In this document: positions 22,886-34,260 of the stretch, in pieces
Numbering within the stretch: the first letter of the stretch is position 1
Layout: each line of letters begins with the position of its first letter
NCBI GenBank assembly: GCA_029891385.1
Contig: CM057228.1
Span: forward strand, 59,527,783-59,591,782
Reading direction: 5' to 3'
DNA from: Erythroxylum novogranatense
Lineage: Eukaryota; Streptophyta; Magnoliopsida; Malpighiales; Erythroxylaceae
DNA: 64,000 nucleotides
Position numbers and translations under genes: made by a program
The notes under the pieces: generated by a model
The model's input: the letters and a program-made list of their open reading frames with translations, nothing else
Told to the model about the DNA's origin: nothing
Database searches by the model: none

Positions 22886-25800
22886 TGATAGTTGTGCATT
22901 ATTATTGTTGGACCCCGATTTTGAAGTAAAAATAAGAAATATTCAAAGTGGATGAGTTGATTGAAATGAAGTTAAATGGCAAGAACTAAAAAGAGAAAGT
23001 GTGAAAATATGAAAAATTGTAAAAAGTTTGACTTTTTGACCTTTGAGGGTTGACTTTTGATTTAGGCAAAAATTTGATAAAATGGTCTTATAGAAACTTG
23101 TAGATTATGTTAAGAGCTTTCTGTAGCCATAAAGTTTGCAATTTTTCGATATCGAGAGTGGAAGTTATGATCAGTCAAAGTTTATGTGTGATATGGTTGA
23201 CTTTTGACTTTAATTATGACTGAATCTTTGACTGAGAAATTAACCTAGTTAGAGGTTAATTGAGCTTTGATGTTCTTCATGAAAGTTGAAGGATTTGATT
23301 TGGTCTTTATTTTGATATAAAGTATGCAATTTTTTGATCTCGAAATAATAAGTTATGATTTTTACAAGTTTATGTTATGGTTTTAGCATGAATATTAGAG
23401 GATAGAATCTTTGACCAGAAAATGGACTCCCTTAGGAGTCGAATTGATTTTTATGTCCTTCATGGAAGATGTAGAGCTTCCCTCAAGCTTTCTATAGAGA
23501 CTAAGTTTGTCAAAATTGGAGTTCAGGATTAAGAGTTATGAATTTTGGAAGTTTTGGATTTTTCATGTGGAAAAAAAAAATGAAAAATGATGTATCCCCA
23601 TCGCTAGGGCGATGCATCGCCTTAGCGAGGGCGAGCGTCCAGCTAGCGACGCGTCACCAGGGCGAGCTCGCCCTCGCCTCGCCCAAAACGCCGGCATTCT
23701 GCCCTCGCACGACGCCATTTTCCTTTGCGTGTTGCGATGTCGTTTTGGTTCTTTTGGTTACTTCCTTCTTGAAATCCGACCTTTGTTCACTATTTTGCTT
23801 ATATCTTTCCCGTCCGACATCCAATTGAGTTGATTCTTGCGGCATTGGATTCGTATGATTAAGAGGACCATTTATCGAGAAGGAAGTTTTAACAAATTCC
23901 TTCAACTTGATAGTGCGAATCAAACCCGCAAGTGAGAATGGCATAAAGTAAAGTGTAGGGGCAATTTTGGAATTAAGCTAAAGAGTAAGGGTAAATTGGT
24001 CAATTACCCCTCATTTTAAATGACTTGGCACTTTAAAATTAGATGATTGCCATTTGGAGTAGAGGAATCTCGAAGATTTGAGAAGAAGAGAAGAAAATGA
24101 AAGAAGAATAAGGAGAAGAGAAGAGAGAAGCTTCGGTTATGGTGAAAAAAGAGAGAGAAAGTGAAATTTTCGAAACTTTTGGGATTTCTAGCTTGAGTTT
24201 TGAGTTAGTTTCAAAGGAAAAAGATAGAAAATGAAGGAAACTTGCTTTGGGAACCAAGAAATCCGAAATTTGAAGGAGAAAGAGGTAAGAGAAAAATTTG
24301 AGCTTTGAGATTTTGATGAATTTTTGGTTGAGAAATATGCAAAAGGTGATGGGTTTGTGATTTCCATGATTAATTTTGGAAGATTTCATGATGAATTGAT
24401 TTAATTTTGAAATTATGTGAGTTAAGGTTTAGGTAAAATTTGAGATTTGGGAATTTTTGAAATTAGTGGTTTAGATATCTTGAAATGAGTATGAATTGAT
24501 GAATTATGACATCAATTTTGAAAATTAAGTTATTTATGAGATTGAATTTGAGTGAATTGGTTTAGGTCAAGTTTTGAATTTGGGGATTTTAGAAATTCTT
24601 GTTTTAGAAATCTTGGAAAAATGATAAATTTGAGTTCCCTATAGTTAATTTTGAGAATTATGCAAATTATGATGTGAAATTTGAATGATTATGGCTTAGG
24701 TCAACTTTAATTGAAAGAAGGAAAGAAGCAAGGATCAAATTGATGATCGGGACGAGTTCCTAGCATCATTTCGAGGTGGGTAGTATATTTATTTGTTGAA
24801 TTTTAAGCTAAGCATGTGAAATTAAAAATTTAAGAAGTGAATTTTTTATAAATTAATGTTTATATAAATGTTTGAAAAATTATGATTTCGAAGGATTAAA
24901 TTCCTTATTGTGGAAATGATTTTTAGAAAATGCAAGGTTTATGAAATTCAGGGTTTTCGAATTATTTGAATAATTTGAGAAATGTGCTTTGTAAATTTTG
25001 AATAAGTTTGAATAATGATTCAAAGGAATTATTGCATTCATGGTTATGAATTTTGATTGATTGTGATATGTGATTAAATTGATGATTTGAATTGCATTAG
25101 ACTTGTTATATGATTTTCATGTGTTATGAGAATGTGTCAAGTATTGACACTATTTGATGTTATGATATAAAAGTTTAAAAGTAAGATTTGAAAATTGCCT
25201 TGAGCAATCCTAATTATTAGGTTTGAATTATGTGTTATGTGGGTTTGGTCGGGTCCCATCGTGGGACGACGAGCGCATCATTCATTTTATAGCCTTCTCG
25301 GCCGCCCGCTAGTGGCATGGAACTCCGATTTCAGACTCCTTCATCGCTACTTTGGACCTCTATGCGGGAAAGTGTAGTACGTTCTGATACTTAAATTTGC
25401 CACAGGACCGTATGCGGGAATGTGCGAGACGATCTATTTTGGACCGAACAGGACCATTTGATGTGTTATGTGCTTTTGTTTCATTTCTAAGTGTGATGCA
25501 TTCATGCTTTTAAATTTGATTATGAAATAAGAAGGAATTGAGAATTTTGAGAAATGAGAAGATAAGATTTGCAAATGTAAGAATTTGGAAATGTTTTATG
25601 AACGGTTTGAAAAGTGAAAGATTTGAAAGATAAGCTTTGAAAGGTTTCTACCGTGAAATGTTTGAAAATATCAAACTACTTGAAAATGAGTTTTCCGCTT
25701 ATTGTTCAATTTATAAATATATTATCCACGAGCTCCGAAGCTCACCCCTTTCATCCCGTCTCCGTGTTTGAGCGGAGATCGGATGAAAGAATGTGAAGAC

Positions 25801-28074
25801 GTTTGGTCCGATTTTACATTGTTTGTATTGTTATGTGAATTGAGTTTTGAAATATTTTGTAAATGGCTTGAATTGCTGTAAGTAAGTGATTATGATGTAT
25901 TTCAGAATGATGAAGATTATGAATTAAGTATGAGAGTGTGAAATTGTATATGAAATTGTATATGAATTTGGTAATGGGATTGAGTTATGAGATCAGTATA
26001 TTGAATTATAGTTATGAGAATGTTTTAGAATTAGGTTTGCGTTTGTGTGTGCTGAGATCCCGGACGGAGGGTCCGGTAGATTTTGATGTTTGTATGTTTG
26101 ATTAGAAATTTTAGAAGTGTATTTTGAACACTTTGCAGGTTTTAGGTTAGGTTAAATGCAGCCGTTATGTTGACGAATTTTCGATAAAAATTAGTACGAA
26201 TATGAATTTTGGGATTAATACCAATATATAAGAATATGGTTAAGAGTTGAGATTTGGCATGAGAAAGAATTTCCAAGAAAAAGGATATAAGATTTCTTTG
26301 TAAGAGTTTGATAAATGAGTATATAAAAAAAAGAAAAAAAAATTATACCGGATTTTCGTATTGGATTAGTTTTAAGTTTCCAACGCAACGCTTTTTTAAG
26401 ATAATTTATGCACGGATGTCGGACATTTCTTATGCGATTCGATTTGCCTTCATTTGTAGACTTGATTGTAAGTTTGAATTCGCTCCATTTGTTAAGTATC
26501 GATTCTGCTTCGCTTCGTTTTGCTTCGGTACTTTGGTATTTCCGATTTCGCATCATATCTGTTTCGCCTTTGATTGTAACCGTGCCGATTCGCTTCTTTT
26601 CATTCTGTATTCGATTTGCTTCCGCTTTCGCTTTGTTTGTCGTTATCGAATTCAATATATCCAATTTGAATTTGCCTCGTTATTCGTATTCGTTTCTGCT
26701 TTTCGGTTGGGATCCGGTTCCCGGATCGGGTCCCAACAATTATGTGTTTTTATAAGTATTTGACATGTGTTTCTTGCATGATAAGTTAGTATTATTGTGT
26801 TTTAGGAATTGTTGTGTGTGTTTATATTTAGTTTGATCTTCTTCATGGTTGTATTTTGTGTTTCATATTATTTTAGGGTTGGAATTGATCATTTTGGTGT
26901 AGGAATGGAGGGTGGACACCTTTTTGATTAAGGTAGGGGCTAAAAGAAGAGAAGAGAAGTGCAGCTACTAAAAAACAAGAATCCACAACCATTTAAAAGG
27001 GCGTGTTTTCCACGATTGTGGGAAATCTATGGAAAAAGTTTTTATTAAGTTAACTAACAATCGTGGAAATCATAAGTATAATTTCTATGATCGTGGGAAC
27101 TGGAAGTCAAAGAGACATGTAGATTTTATATATATATTTAGGTTTTCATGACTTCATAAGACACAGAATCTCGAGCCGTAAGAGGGTCATGGAATTTGCT
27201 TCTTGTAGCTAAAAGACAGATTGAAAGCTTAGAAATAGGGGGAGATTCAAGGTTTCGTTTCAGATTGGGCAAAGAACACCCTATCATCCAGATTTTCCAG
27301 ATTGAGCAAAAAAGAGTAAGAGTTGCCCTGTCTAGTCTTATTTAAATTTCTTTCTCTTCTAGTATGTTTATCATGGATTATTGGATTGTTTGGGATATTA
27401 TGGATATTATGATTCGCTAAAACAATTTTTAAGGTTTGTTGTTGAACTATTTGTGAATCTTTTGTTATTGATTTAATGATATACATGTTTGGTTATTTAT
27501 TGTGCTTAAACCTTGCAATATATCGAGAGAGTGAGCTTGGTAATCAGTCTTAATTGTACAATGAGAGTTAGTGATTAATAGACCTATAAATAATAAGTTA
27601 TTGATTATTATGAATACAATTCAATAGATCAATACACTAATTATATGATAGCTTTATATCTAGTTGAAAGTTTAGGAAAGGCTTTACAGATCTAGAGATT
27701 CCAAAGTTAATTCTAATTTATTTAACTAGTGACATTCAGCTACATCTTGAGAGAGGGTAGCTAGAATTTTAGGAAATCTTGGGCTAGGCATAAATTCAAT
27801 CAATTAATAAGAGGGGAGAAAATAGGGATAACGATAAGTCTTATTGTTTAATCTTGATTTTAGTTTAGGTTGCGTTGTTCCCTGTTACTTTTAGCTTGTC
27901 TTTAGTTTACTTTTTTTAATTTGATTGAAACAATTTCTTAAACAAAGAACATCCTAAAATTAAGTGGTGCCTAAGCATAATCCACGTGGGATTGATATCC
28001 CCTTTAAACTACAAGTACGACCCTTATACTTGTGATTTTGAGCGTAAGACTAGTAGTGCATTTTGCATTTAACA
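22886..28074 (+). repeat. 3' LTR of G2, interrupted by S2
   Basis: It starts TGATAGTTGTG right after the purine tract, is broken at 22905 by S2, resumes at 26739 and ends AACA at 28074. Without S2 and one TSD copy it is about 1.35 kb. It has several CCACGATTGTGG-like motifs at 27010-27100, and the stretch 27540-28074 is clearly the partner of 11420-11974. Confidence 0.8.
22906..26738 (+). mobile_element. S2: solo LTR, 3.8 kb
   Basis: The ends are TGTTGGACCCCGATTTTG and GGATCGGGTCCCAACA, flanked by the perfect duplication ATTAT (22901-22905 and 26739-26743). It is non-coding. It includes a short GC-rich island (23595-23700) with GCGAGGGCGAG units and a segment near 25730 (GAGCTCCGAAGCTCACC). 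Segments near 23450-23540 match S3 read on its minus strand, so the two are related. The LTR lineage cannot be named without an internal region. Open frames at 23538-23944 and 26215-26763 are by-products of base composition. Confidence 0.88.
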
Positions 28075-28089
28075 CTATGTAAGCTTAAA

Positions 28090-29330
28090 GGTTCCTTAGG
28101 AAGGGGTATTTATCTTTTGTACTTCATTTTAAGAAGGAGAGTGTTAACCTGCAAGACATTTCAGTGGTGACCAAATTTTTAGATGTGTTTCCTAAAGAGC
28201 TACTTAGACTTCCTCCTAAAAAGGAAGTGGATGTATTTGTTTAGTTATACCTGGCGTTGTTCCTATGTCCAGAGCACCGTACAGGATTACTCCTACTGAA
28301 TTAAAGGATTTGAAAGTTCAGCTATAGGAGCTACTAGATAAGGGGTTCATTAGACCCAATATCTCACTCTGGGAGCATCGGTTCTATTTGTAAAGAAAAA
28401 AGATGGTAACTGCATTCAATATCCGTTATAGGCACTATGAATTCTTGTTAATCTCATTTAGGCTGACTAAAGCTCCAGTTGCATTCATGGATTTGATGAA
28501 TATAATATTTAGGCCCTACTTAGACCAATTTTGGTGATATTAATAGATGATATATTTGTATATTCGAAGAATGAGCACGATCATACTCGACATCTTCAGA
28601 TTATATTACAAACCCAACGATAAAAACAATTGTATGTCAAGCTAATCAAGTGTGATTTATGGCTTTAAGAAGCAACTTTTCTAGGACATGTTGTCTCTTC
28701 TCATGGAATTAGAGTTGATCCTAGTTAAATTAAAGCAATTATCAACTAGAAGCTGCCACGGAGTGTGACATAAGTAAAAAGTTTTTTGAGTTTGGTTAGT
28801 TACTATTTCTAGTTTATGAAGGGGTTTTCAATGGTAGCATTCCCTTTAACTAAATTGTTATAAAAAGAAGTGAAATATGAGTGGTTTGCTATATGTCAAA
28901 CTAGTTTTGATCAACTAAAAAAATGCTTACTAAATCTCCTGTATTGGCTCAACCTACTACTGGTAAAGAATATGTTAAGTTTTAGTGATGCATCCAGAAA
29001 CAGTTTGGGTTGTGTTTTGATGCAGGATGGTAGGTTGGTTGCATATGCTTCTAAAAAACTAAAGCCATGTGAACAGAACTACCCTATATATAATCTTGAG
29101 CTTACAATAGTAGTGTTTGCTTTGAAGATTTGATGACACTACTTATATGGTGAAAAGTCTTGGATTTTCACTAATCACAAATGTTTGAAATACATGCTTA
29201 CATAGAAAGAACTTAATATGAGACAACTGTATTGGTTGGAACTGCTTAAAGATTATAACTATATTGTGGACTATTATCTTGGTAAGGCTAGTATCATTGT
29301 TGATGCCTTAAGTTGGAGGACCTTTTCAGC
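28090..29330 (+). pseudogene. G1 protease end, reverse transcriptase and RNase H
   Basis: It resumes G1 after G2. Recognisable segments are SVVTKF-DVFPKEL-like (28160-28220), APYRITPTELKDLKVQL then TAG (replacing Gln) then ELLDKGFIRPN (28275-28360), [13 protein letters not shown] (28465), ILIDDIFVYSKNEHDHTRHL-like around the catalytic site (28540-28595), FLGHVVSSHGIRVDPS (28680-28725) and the RNase H block 28970-29133 ([30 protein letters not shown]). The order and words fit chromovirus pol. Stops and frameshifts occur throughout, and the N-terminal RT region near 28370-28440 is partly deleted. Confidence 0.85.
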
Positions 29331-30311
29331 ATTGTTAGTGCAGCAGGGTGAGTGAGGACTTGCATCTGATCGAGCTTTAATAACTCAATTGAAAGCTAGG
29401 CCTACCTTTAGATAAGAAATCTATGATGCTCAGAAAGTTGATGATAAGCTACAACAACTTATCTTGGCAACTAAAAAAGGTAAATAACTTGAATTTTTTT
29501 TGAAAAGAGATGGTGATCTCTATTATAGAGATTGATTGTGTGAACCAGCTAGTGATGAATTAAAAGAATTATTGTTTGAGGCTTATAATACTGTGTTTAC
29601 AACGCACCTTGGTGGAAATAAAATGTATCAAGATCTGAAGCAGCATTATTACTAGTCTAGTATGAAATCTGATGTTGTAGATTATATATCCAAAAGTTTG
29701 ACATGTTAGAAGGTTAAAGCTAAGCACCAAATTCTATCTGGTTTATTACATCCTATTTCAATTGCTCAAATAGAATTTCGGTCTATACCGGCACAATAAT
29801 ATCAGATTGGGGTTGAAGAGTAGAATTTGAAATTGATAGAAAAGTCGGGATAACATTACTATGGATTTTTTCACTAGGCTACCTCTCACTTAAAGAAAGC
29901 ATGATAGTGTATGGGCGATTATAGATAAGTTCACCACTTCTACTCATTTTATGCGTGTTCGTCCTAACTATCCATTGGATAAGTTTATAGATATATAAGT
30001 GAATGAGATAGTTAGGTTACACTGGGTACCGCTATCTATTATTTCTAATCATGATCCTTAATTTACTTTGAGATTCTGGAAAAGTCTACAAAAGGCTCTA
30101 GGTACTCAAGTCAAATTTAGTACTGCTTTCTAGACAGATGGACAATCTAAACAGGTTATTCAAATGTTAGAACATATTCTTCGGCGTTATATGTTAGAAT
30201 TTTTAGGAAGTTGGGATAAATATCTTGCTTTGAATGAGTTTGCTTATAACAACAGTTATCAGACTAATGTTGGCATGGTGCCTTATGAATCCCTATATGG
30301 TAGGAAGTGTA
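29331..30311 (+). pseudogene. G1 integrase, 5' part, interrupted by C2
   Basis: Segments seen: ELLFEAYNTVFTTHLGGNKMYQDLKQHYY (29570-29655, zinc-binding region), weak DDE-core pieces at 29860-30060, LGTQVKFSTAF (30100) and EFAYNNSYQTNVGMVPYE followed by LYGRKC (30235-30311). Many CAG or TGG codons now read TAG. The sequence stops where C2 enters with TSD GTGTA and continues at 49500. Confidence 0.8.
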
Positions 30312-31366
30312 TGTTAAGTCAGAATGACTTTACATATAAATGATTTTGATGTATAACAAATATAGTGAGATCAAAAACAAGAAAAACAAAACAATCAAAG
30401 ACGAATTCGGAGACAGACGAAGAAGGCGTATACAAACGAAGTCTGAAGACAGACAAAGTTTGAATAAATAGACAAAGAGACAGACGAAGTTGCAAGACAT
30501 CATCGAGATCTGAGGCAGAAGTTGATACAAGTCAAACATGCGAAGTTTGTCAAAGTAAAAAATCAACACAGACGCAGATGACACAAGACAATAAACAGAC
30601 AAAGACACAAATGTAGATACAGTCGCAGAAAGAAAAGCAAAGCAGACGCAGACGCAAAGCAAAGCAGACGCAAAGCGAAGCAGACGCAGACGCAGACGCA
30701 GAAAAGAAACAGACGCAAGAGTCAGTTCGAGTTAGTTACAGAACTCAACTGATTAACCGTTTCTTTAAAGATTAAAGATTCAAGATTCAAGAATCAAGAA
30801 GCAGTTACAGACGAAGGCTATAAATACAAGTCGAAGTCGAAGACTGCAGAGTTAGCTGTTTTGAGAAAAAATTACACAAAGTGAAAAAGCGATTAAGTGC
30901 GAATTAGCTGAATGCTATCTTACTGTAACAAAGTGTTCAAATACTTTTCTGAAAAGAAAGAGTTGTACAGATAGCCTGCAGAGGCTAAGTGTGAAAGAAT
31001 ACTGGTGTAGAGACCTGAAGAGGCTCGTGAAAGAATACTTGTAAAGTTTGAAGAGATAGTGAAATCTCAGAAGAAACTCTGAGGACTGGACGTAGCCCAC
31101 GGTTTGGGGTGAACCAGGATAAATCTGCGTGTCTACTACTCTCACTCTCTATCTCACTTTTAGTTTCAAAGTTGATCTTTATTTACTATTCATATACTTA
31201 GCATTGAAAAGTTTTGATCAATCATGATTAATAAGAATTCTGTAAAGAATTTTTATTTCTAACAAGTAATTTGAAAAGATATTCAAAAGGGAATACAATT
31301 CAACCCCCCTTCTCGTGCATTCTATTGTCATTTTATAAGTGTTGTATTAAATTGTGATTCACTCCA
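30312..31366 (+). repeat. 5' LTR of C2
   Basis: 1055 bp from TGTTAAGTC to CACTCCA, paired with 48495-49499. It contains a CAGACG/CAAAG-rich simple repeat at 30640-30715 that is poorly conserved in the other copy. Confidence 0.92.
30819..30828 (+). promoter_or_regulatory. Putative TATA box in the C2 LTR
   Basis: CTATAAATAC is conserved in the 3' LTR (48962-48971). Its position in the second half of the LTR suits a U3 promoter that starts the genomic RNA. Inferred. Confidence 0.55.
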
Positions 31367-31380
31367 ATTGGTATCAGAGC
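31367..31380 (+). other. PBS of C2
   Basis: ATTGGTATCAGAGC follows the LTR directly and is a perfect initiator Met tRNA site. Confidence 0.9.
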
Positions 31381-31423
31381 TTGGTATCCAAGAATCACTT
31401 TGGCGAAGTGTGGATTAAAGATA

Positions 31424-32918
31424 ATGGCGGAGTCACATGTATACATCGCTGAAGGAGCCTCAGTCACTAGACCTCCAGCATTCAATGGAGAAGACTACCA
31501 TTACTGGAAAGATAGAATGTGGTTATTCATCAAATCTACACATGTAGACCTTTGGGACGTAATAGAGAACGGACCCTATATACCTGTAGATGAAGAAGGT
31601 AGTTCTATTCCACGAAGCAGATGGACGGCTGATCAGAAAGCAAGAATACAACTGAATTCAAAGGCGAAACTCTTCTTAACATATGCCCTAAGCAGAAGCA
31701 AATATGACAAAGTGCATGGTTGCGACACTGCAAAAGATATGTGGCACACATTGTCCATTGCTCATGACGGCACTAGTCAAGTTAAAGAATCCAAGATAAG
31801 TATTCTTGTACATCAATATGAACTTTTCAGGATGGAAGATGAAGAATCTATTGATCAAATGTTTGGAAGATTTCAAACAATTGTCATCGGATTAAAAGCT
31901 CTTGGAAGGACTTACAATAACCAAGATCATGTTCGAAAGATCCTAAGAAGTCTTCCTAAGAGATGGAGACCTAAAGTAACTGCAGTGCAAGAAGCAAAAG
32001 ACTTAAGCGTGCTGAAGCTAGATGAGTTGATGGGATCCTTGAAGATTCATGAAGTAGAACTCAATGCTGAAGACAAGCCCAAGCGAGACAAGTCAATAGC
32101 ACTGAAGGCCGGACAGAAGAATCATAAGACTCAAAGAAGGAGGAAGTCATCGAAGGCATTGAAGATTGAAGAATCAAAGGATGATAACTCCAGCTAATCT
32201 GAATCAGAGTCAAGTGATGAAGATGACGAATTATCTTTCATTTCCAGAAAGATAAGACGTATGTGGAAAAAGAAGCCCAGAAGTAATCAGACATTCAGAA
32301 AGAATGGAAAAGATGAAGCCAAGCCAGAAAAGCCTTCTATCATTTGCTACGAGTGCAATCAGCCTGGACACTACAAGTCAGAATGCCTTACTCTCAAAAA
32401 GAAACCTAAGAAGAGTAAAGAAGGCAAGAAAAGCGTGATGGTAACATAGGAGGATCTAGATTCATCTGAATCAGATACAGGCTCCGAGTCATCAGAACAT
32501 GCAAACATTTGCCTAATGGCTGAAGAAGATAGTGATGAGGAGGTAAAATCCGATTATGATAACTTGCATGATGCATATTCGAATTGTTAGAAGATTCTCA
32601 TGCTATTACGAAGCGATACAAGTCTGTTGAAGAAAAAGTATGAGAGAATATTAAACATCTTGAGAAAATAGAGAGAAAATATTTGCTTAAAAAGGAGTTA
32701 GAAGTTAAAAGGAAACTTGTAGACAGATCAGATGAGATTAATCAGCTTAAGCTAAGGATCAAGAATCTATCAGCTGATCTAGCTACTTTCACCGAGAGTA
32801 CAAAGAAAATGAATGATATGCTAGGAAAATGTAGACATCCTAGTGATAAGACTGGTTTAGGGTTTATGGAAACAATACTCGGTCTTGTAATAAATTTGTC
32901 TCTCAAAAGGAAGAAATA
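31424..32918 (+). pseudogene. gag of C2 (nearly intact N-terminal two-thirds)
   Basis: I place the start at ATG 31424 (MAESHVYIAEGAS). The open frame from 31400 has no ATG before it. PPAFNGEDYHYWKDRMWLF and the following 230 codons match SIRE-type gag (UBN2). A TAA at 32195-32197 interrupts a Ser/Asp/Glu-rich stretch. The same frame continues with a zinc knuckle CYECNQPGHYKSEC (CX2CX4HX4C, about 32344-32385) and ends at a TAG near 32449. Further acidic and coiled-coil pieces (32683-32919: KRKLVDRSDEINQLKLRIKN) match the SIRE region between gag and protease. Gag packages RNA and forms the virus-like particle. This copy is broken by single-base stops. Confidence 0.88.
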
Positions 32919-33069
32919 GACAACACATTTTAATCAACGTCCGAGTAATATGCATTATAGATTACATCATGTGCATACTACTAACCACAAAGGACCCAAG
33001 AAAATTTGGGTACCAAGAAATAAAATAGTTTCTCCTGCAGATATCCTTCCTTGGAAGATACGACAAGCA

Positions 33070-34260
33070 CCATTGGTATTTAGACAGTGGATGCTCGCGA
33101 CACATAACGGGAAGAAGGTCTATGTTCCTAGACCTTCAATATAAGAAGGGAGGATCAGTAACTTTCGGAGACAACCAGCAGGGCAAAATCATTAGAATCA
33201 GAAAAATAGGTAAAGATTCCTTTGCATGCATAAATAATGTATTGCTTGTTGATGGTCTAAAGCATAACTTGATTAGTGTGAGTCAGTTGTGTGATTCTGG
33301 TTTCACAGTTACATTCAATCAAAATCTTTGTGAAGTCAGAAACAAAGATGAGTCTATACTTTTCTCTGCCAAGAGAAGAAACAACCTTTACAAAATCAAT
33401 TTAAAAGATTTTCAAAATCAAAATATTTCATGTTTTCTATCTTCTAAAGAAGAAAGACTAATCTGGCATAAAAAGCTAGGTCATGTCTCTTTGAAACATA
33501 TTTCAAAATTGGTAAAACATGATTTAGTAAGAGGTTTGCCAAAATAAGTTTTGATAAAGAACTTTTTCGTGAAAATTGTTTAAAGGAAAACAAGTTAAAA
33601 CTCTTTCTCTTCTAAAAGTTTTGTAACGTCTTCAAGACCTTTAGAACTATTACATATGGATTTATTTGGTCTACAAGGACATTAAGTCTTGGCAAGAAAG
33701 AAATATGGATTTGTCATTGTTGATGACTTTACTCGATTTTGTTGGATATTATTTTTATCACACAAAGATGAGTCCTTTAAGTGCTTTAGAACTCTATCCA
33801 GAAAGTTACAGAACGAAAAAGGAATGTCCATTGCTAGTATCAGGAGTGATCATGGTGGAGAGTTTGAAAATGAGAAGTTTAGAGTTTTCTGTGAAGAGAA
33901 TGGAATTTCTCACAACTTCTCGGCCCCTAGAACTCCACAACAGAATGGAGTTGTTGAAAGAAAGAATAGGACGGTTCAAGAGATGGCAAGGACCATGCTA
34001 TGTGAGACGAATCTTCCTAAGTATTTCTGGGTAGAAGCTGTGAACACAGCATGCTATATTCAGAACAGGATCTTGTTGCGACCTATGTTGAAGAAAACTC
34101 CTTATGATTTATGGAATGGAAGAAGACCAAGCATATCCTACTTTCATCCATTTGGGTGCAAATGTTCCATTCTGAATACGAAAGAGCTGTTGGATAAATT
34201 CGACTCGAAGACCTATCCAGGAATCTTTCTAGGCTACTCATCATCGTCTAAGGCTTTTTG
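33070..34260 (+). pseudogene. C2 protease and integrase
   Basis: The protease active site is LDSGCSRHITG, about 33090-33120, in the frame that continues through 33122-33547 (FGDNQQGKIIRIRKIG, LISVSQLCDSGF). Integrase begins with the zinc-binding part IWHKKLGHVSLKHISKL (33463-33510). Its two Cys and the link (33548-33690) are lost through frameshifts. The catalytic core is open at 33689-34260, with VDDFTRFCW and IRSDHGGEFENEKF giving the two Asp residues, and PQQNGVVERKNRT carrying the Glu. The core is then closed by a TGA at 34258-34260 in the Sirevirus-type FLGYSSSSKAF segment. The core looks complete although the enzyme as a whole is not. Confidence 0.88.

Larger units (their letters stand above)
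11341..28074 (+). mobile_element. G2: Athila-like Ty3/gypsy retrotransposon
   Basis: The 3' LTR is complete apart from the S2 insertion (22886-28074). The 5' LTR is rearranged (11341-11974). The PBS is of the Asp tRNA type. Protein remnants run in Athila order: gag, protease, RT, RNase H, integrase, then a further ORF between integrase and the 3' LTR. The 3' non-coding part has the usual AAGTGTGGAGAAG purine tract (22872-22884) just before the LTR. Every coding block has stops or frameshifts. Two solo LTRs are inserted, S1 between protease and RT and S2 in the 3' LTR. The left boundary with G1 is not clean and no TSD for G2 could be set. Confidence 0.8.

Noticed and set aside
23538..23944. 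GC-rich open frames on both strands
   Set aside because: Caused by the CpG-rich island of S2; similar island in S3 has no matching protein frame.
26215..26763. Open frames of 115-151 codons on both strands
   Set aside because: They lie at the end of the S2 solo LTR, overlap each other in three frames and carry no conserved motif.
30330..30662. Minus-strand open frame of 110 codons in the C2 LTR, with a sister at 48577-48846
   Set aside because: Antisense to the CAGACG-rich LTR repeat in both LTR copies; no motif.
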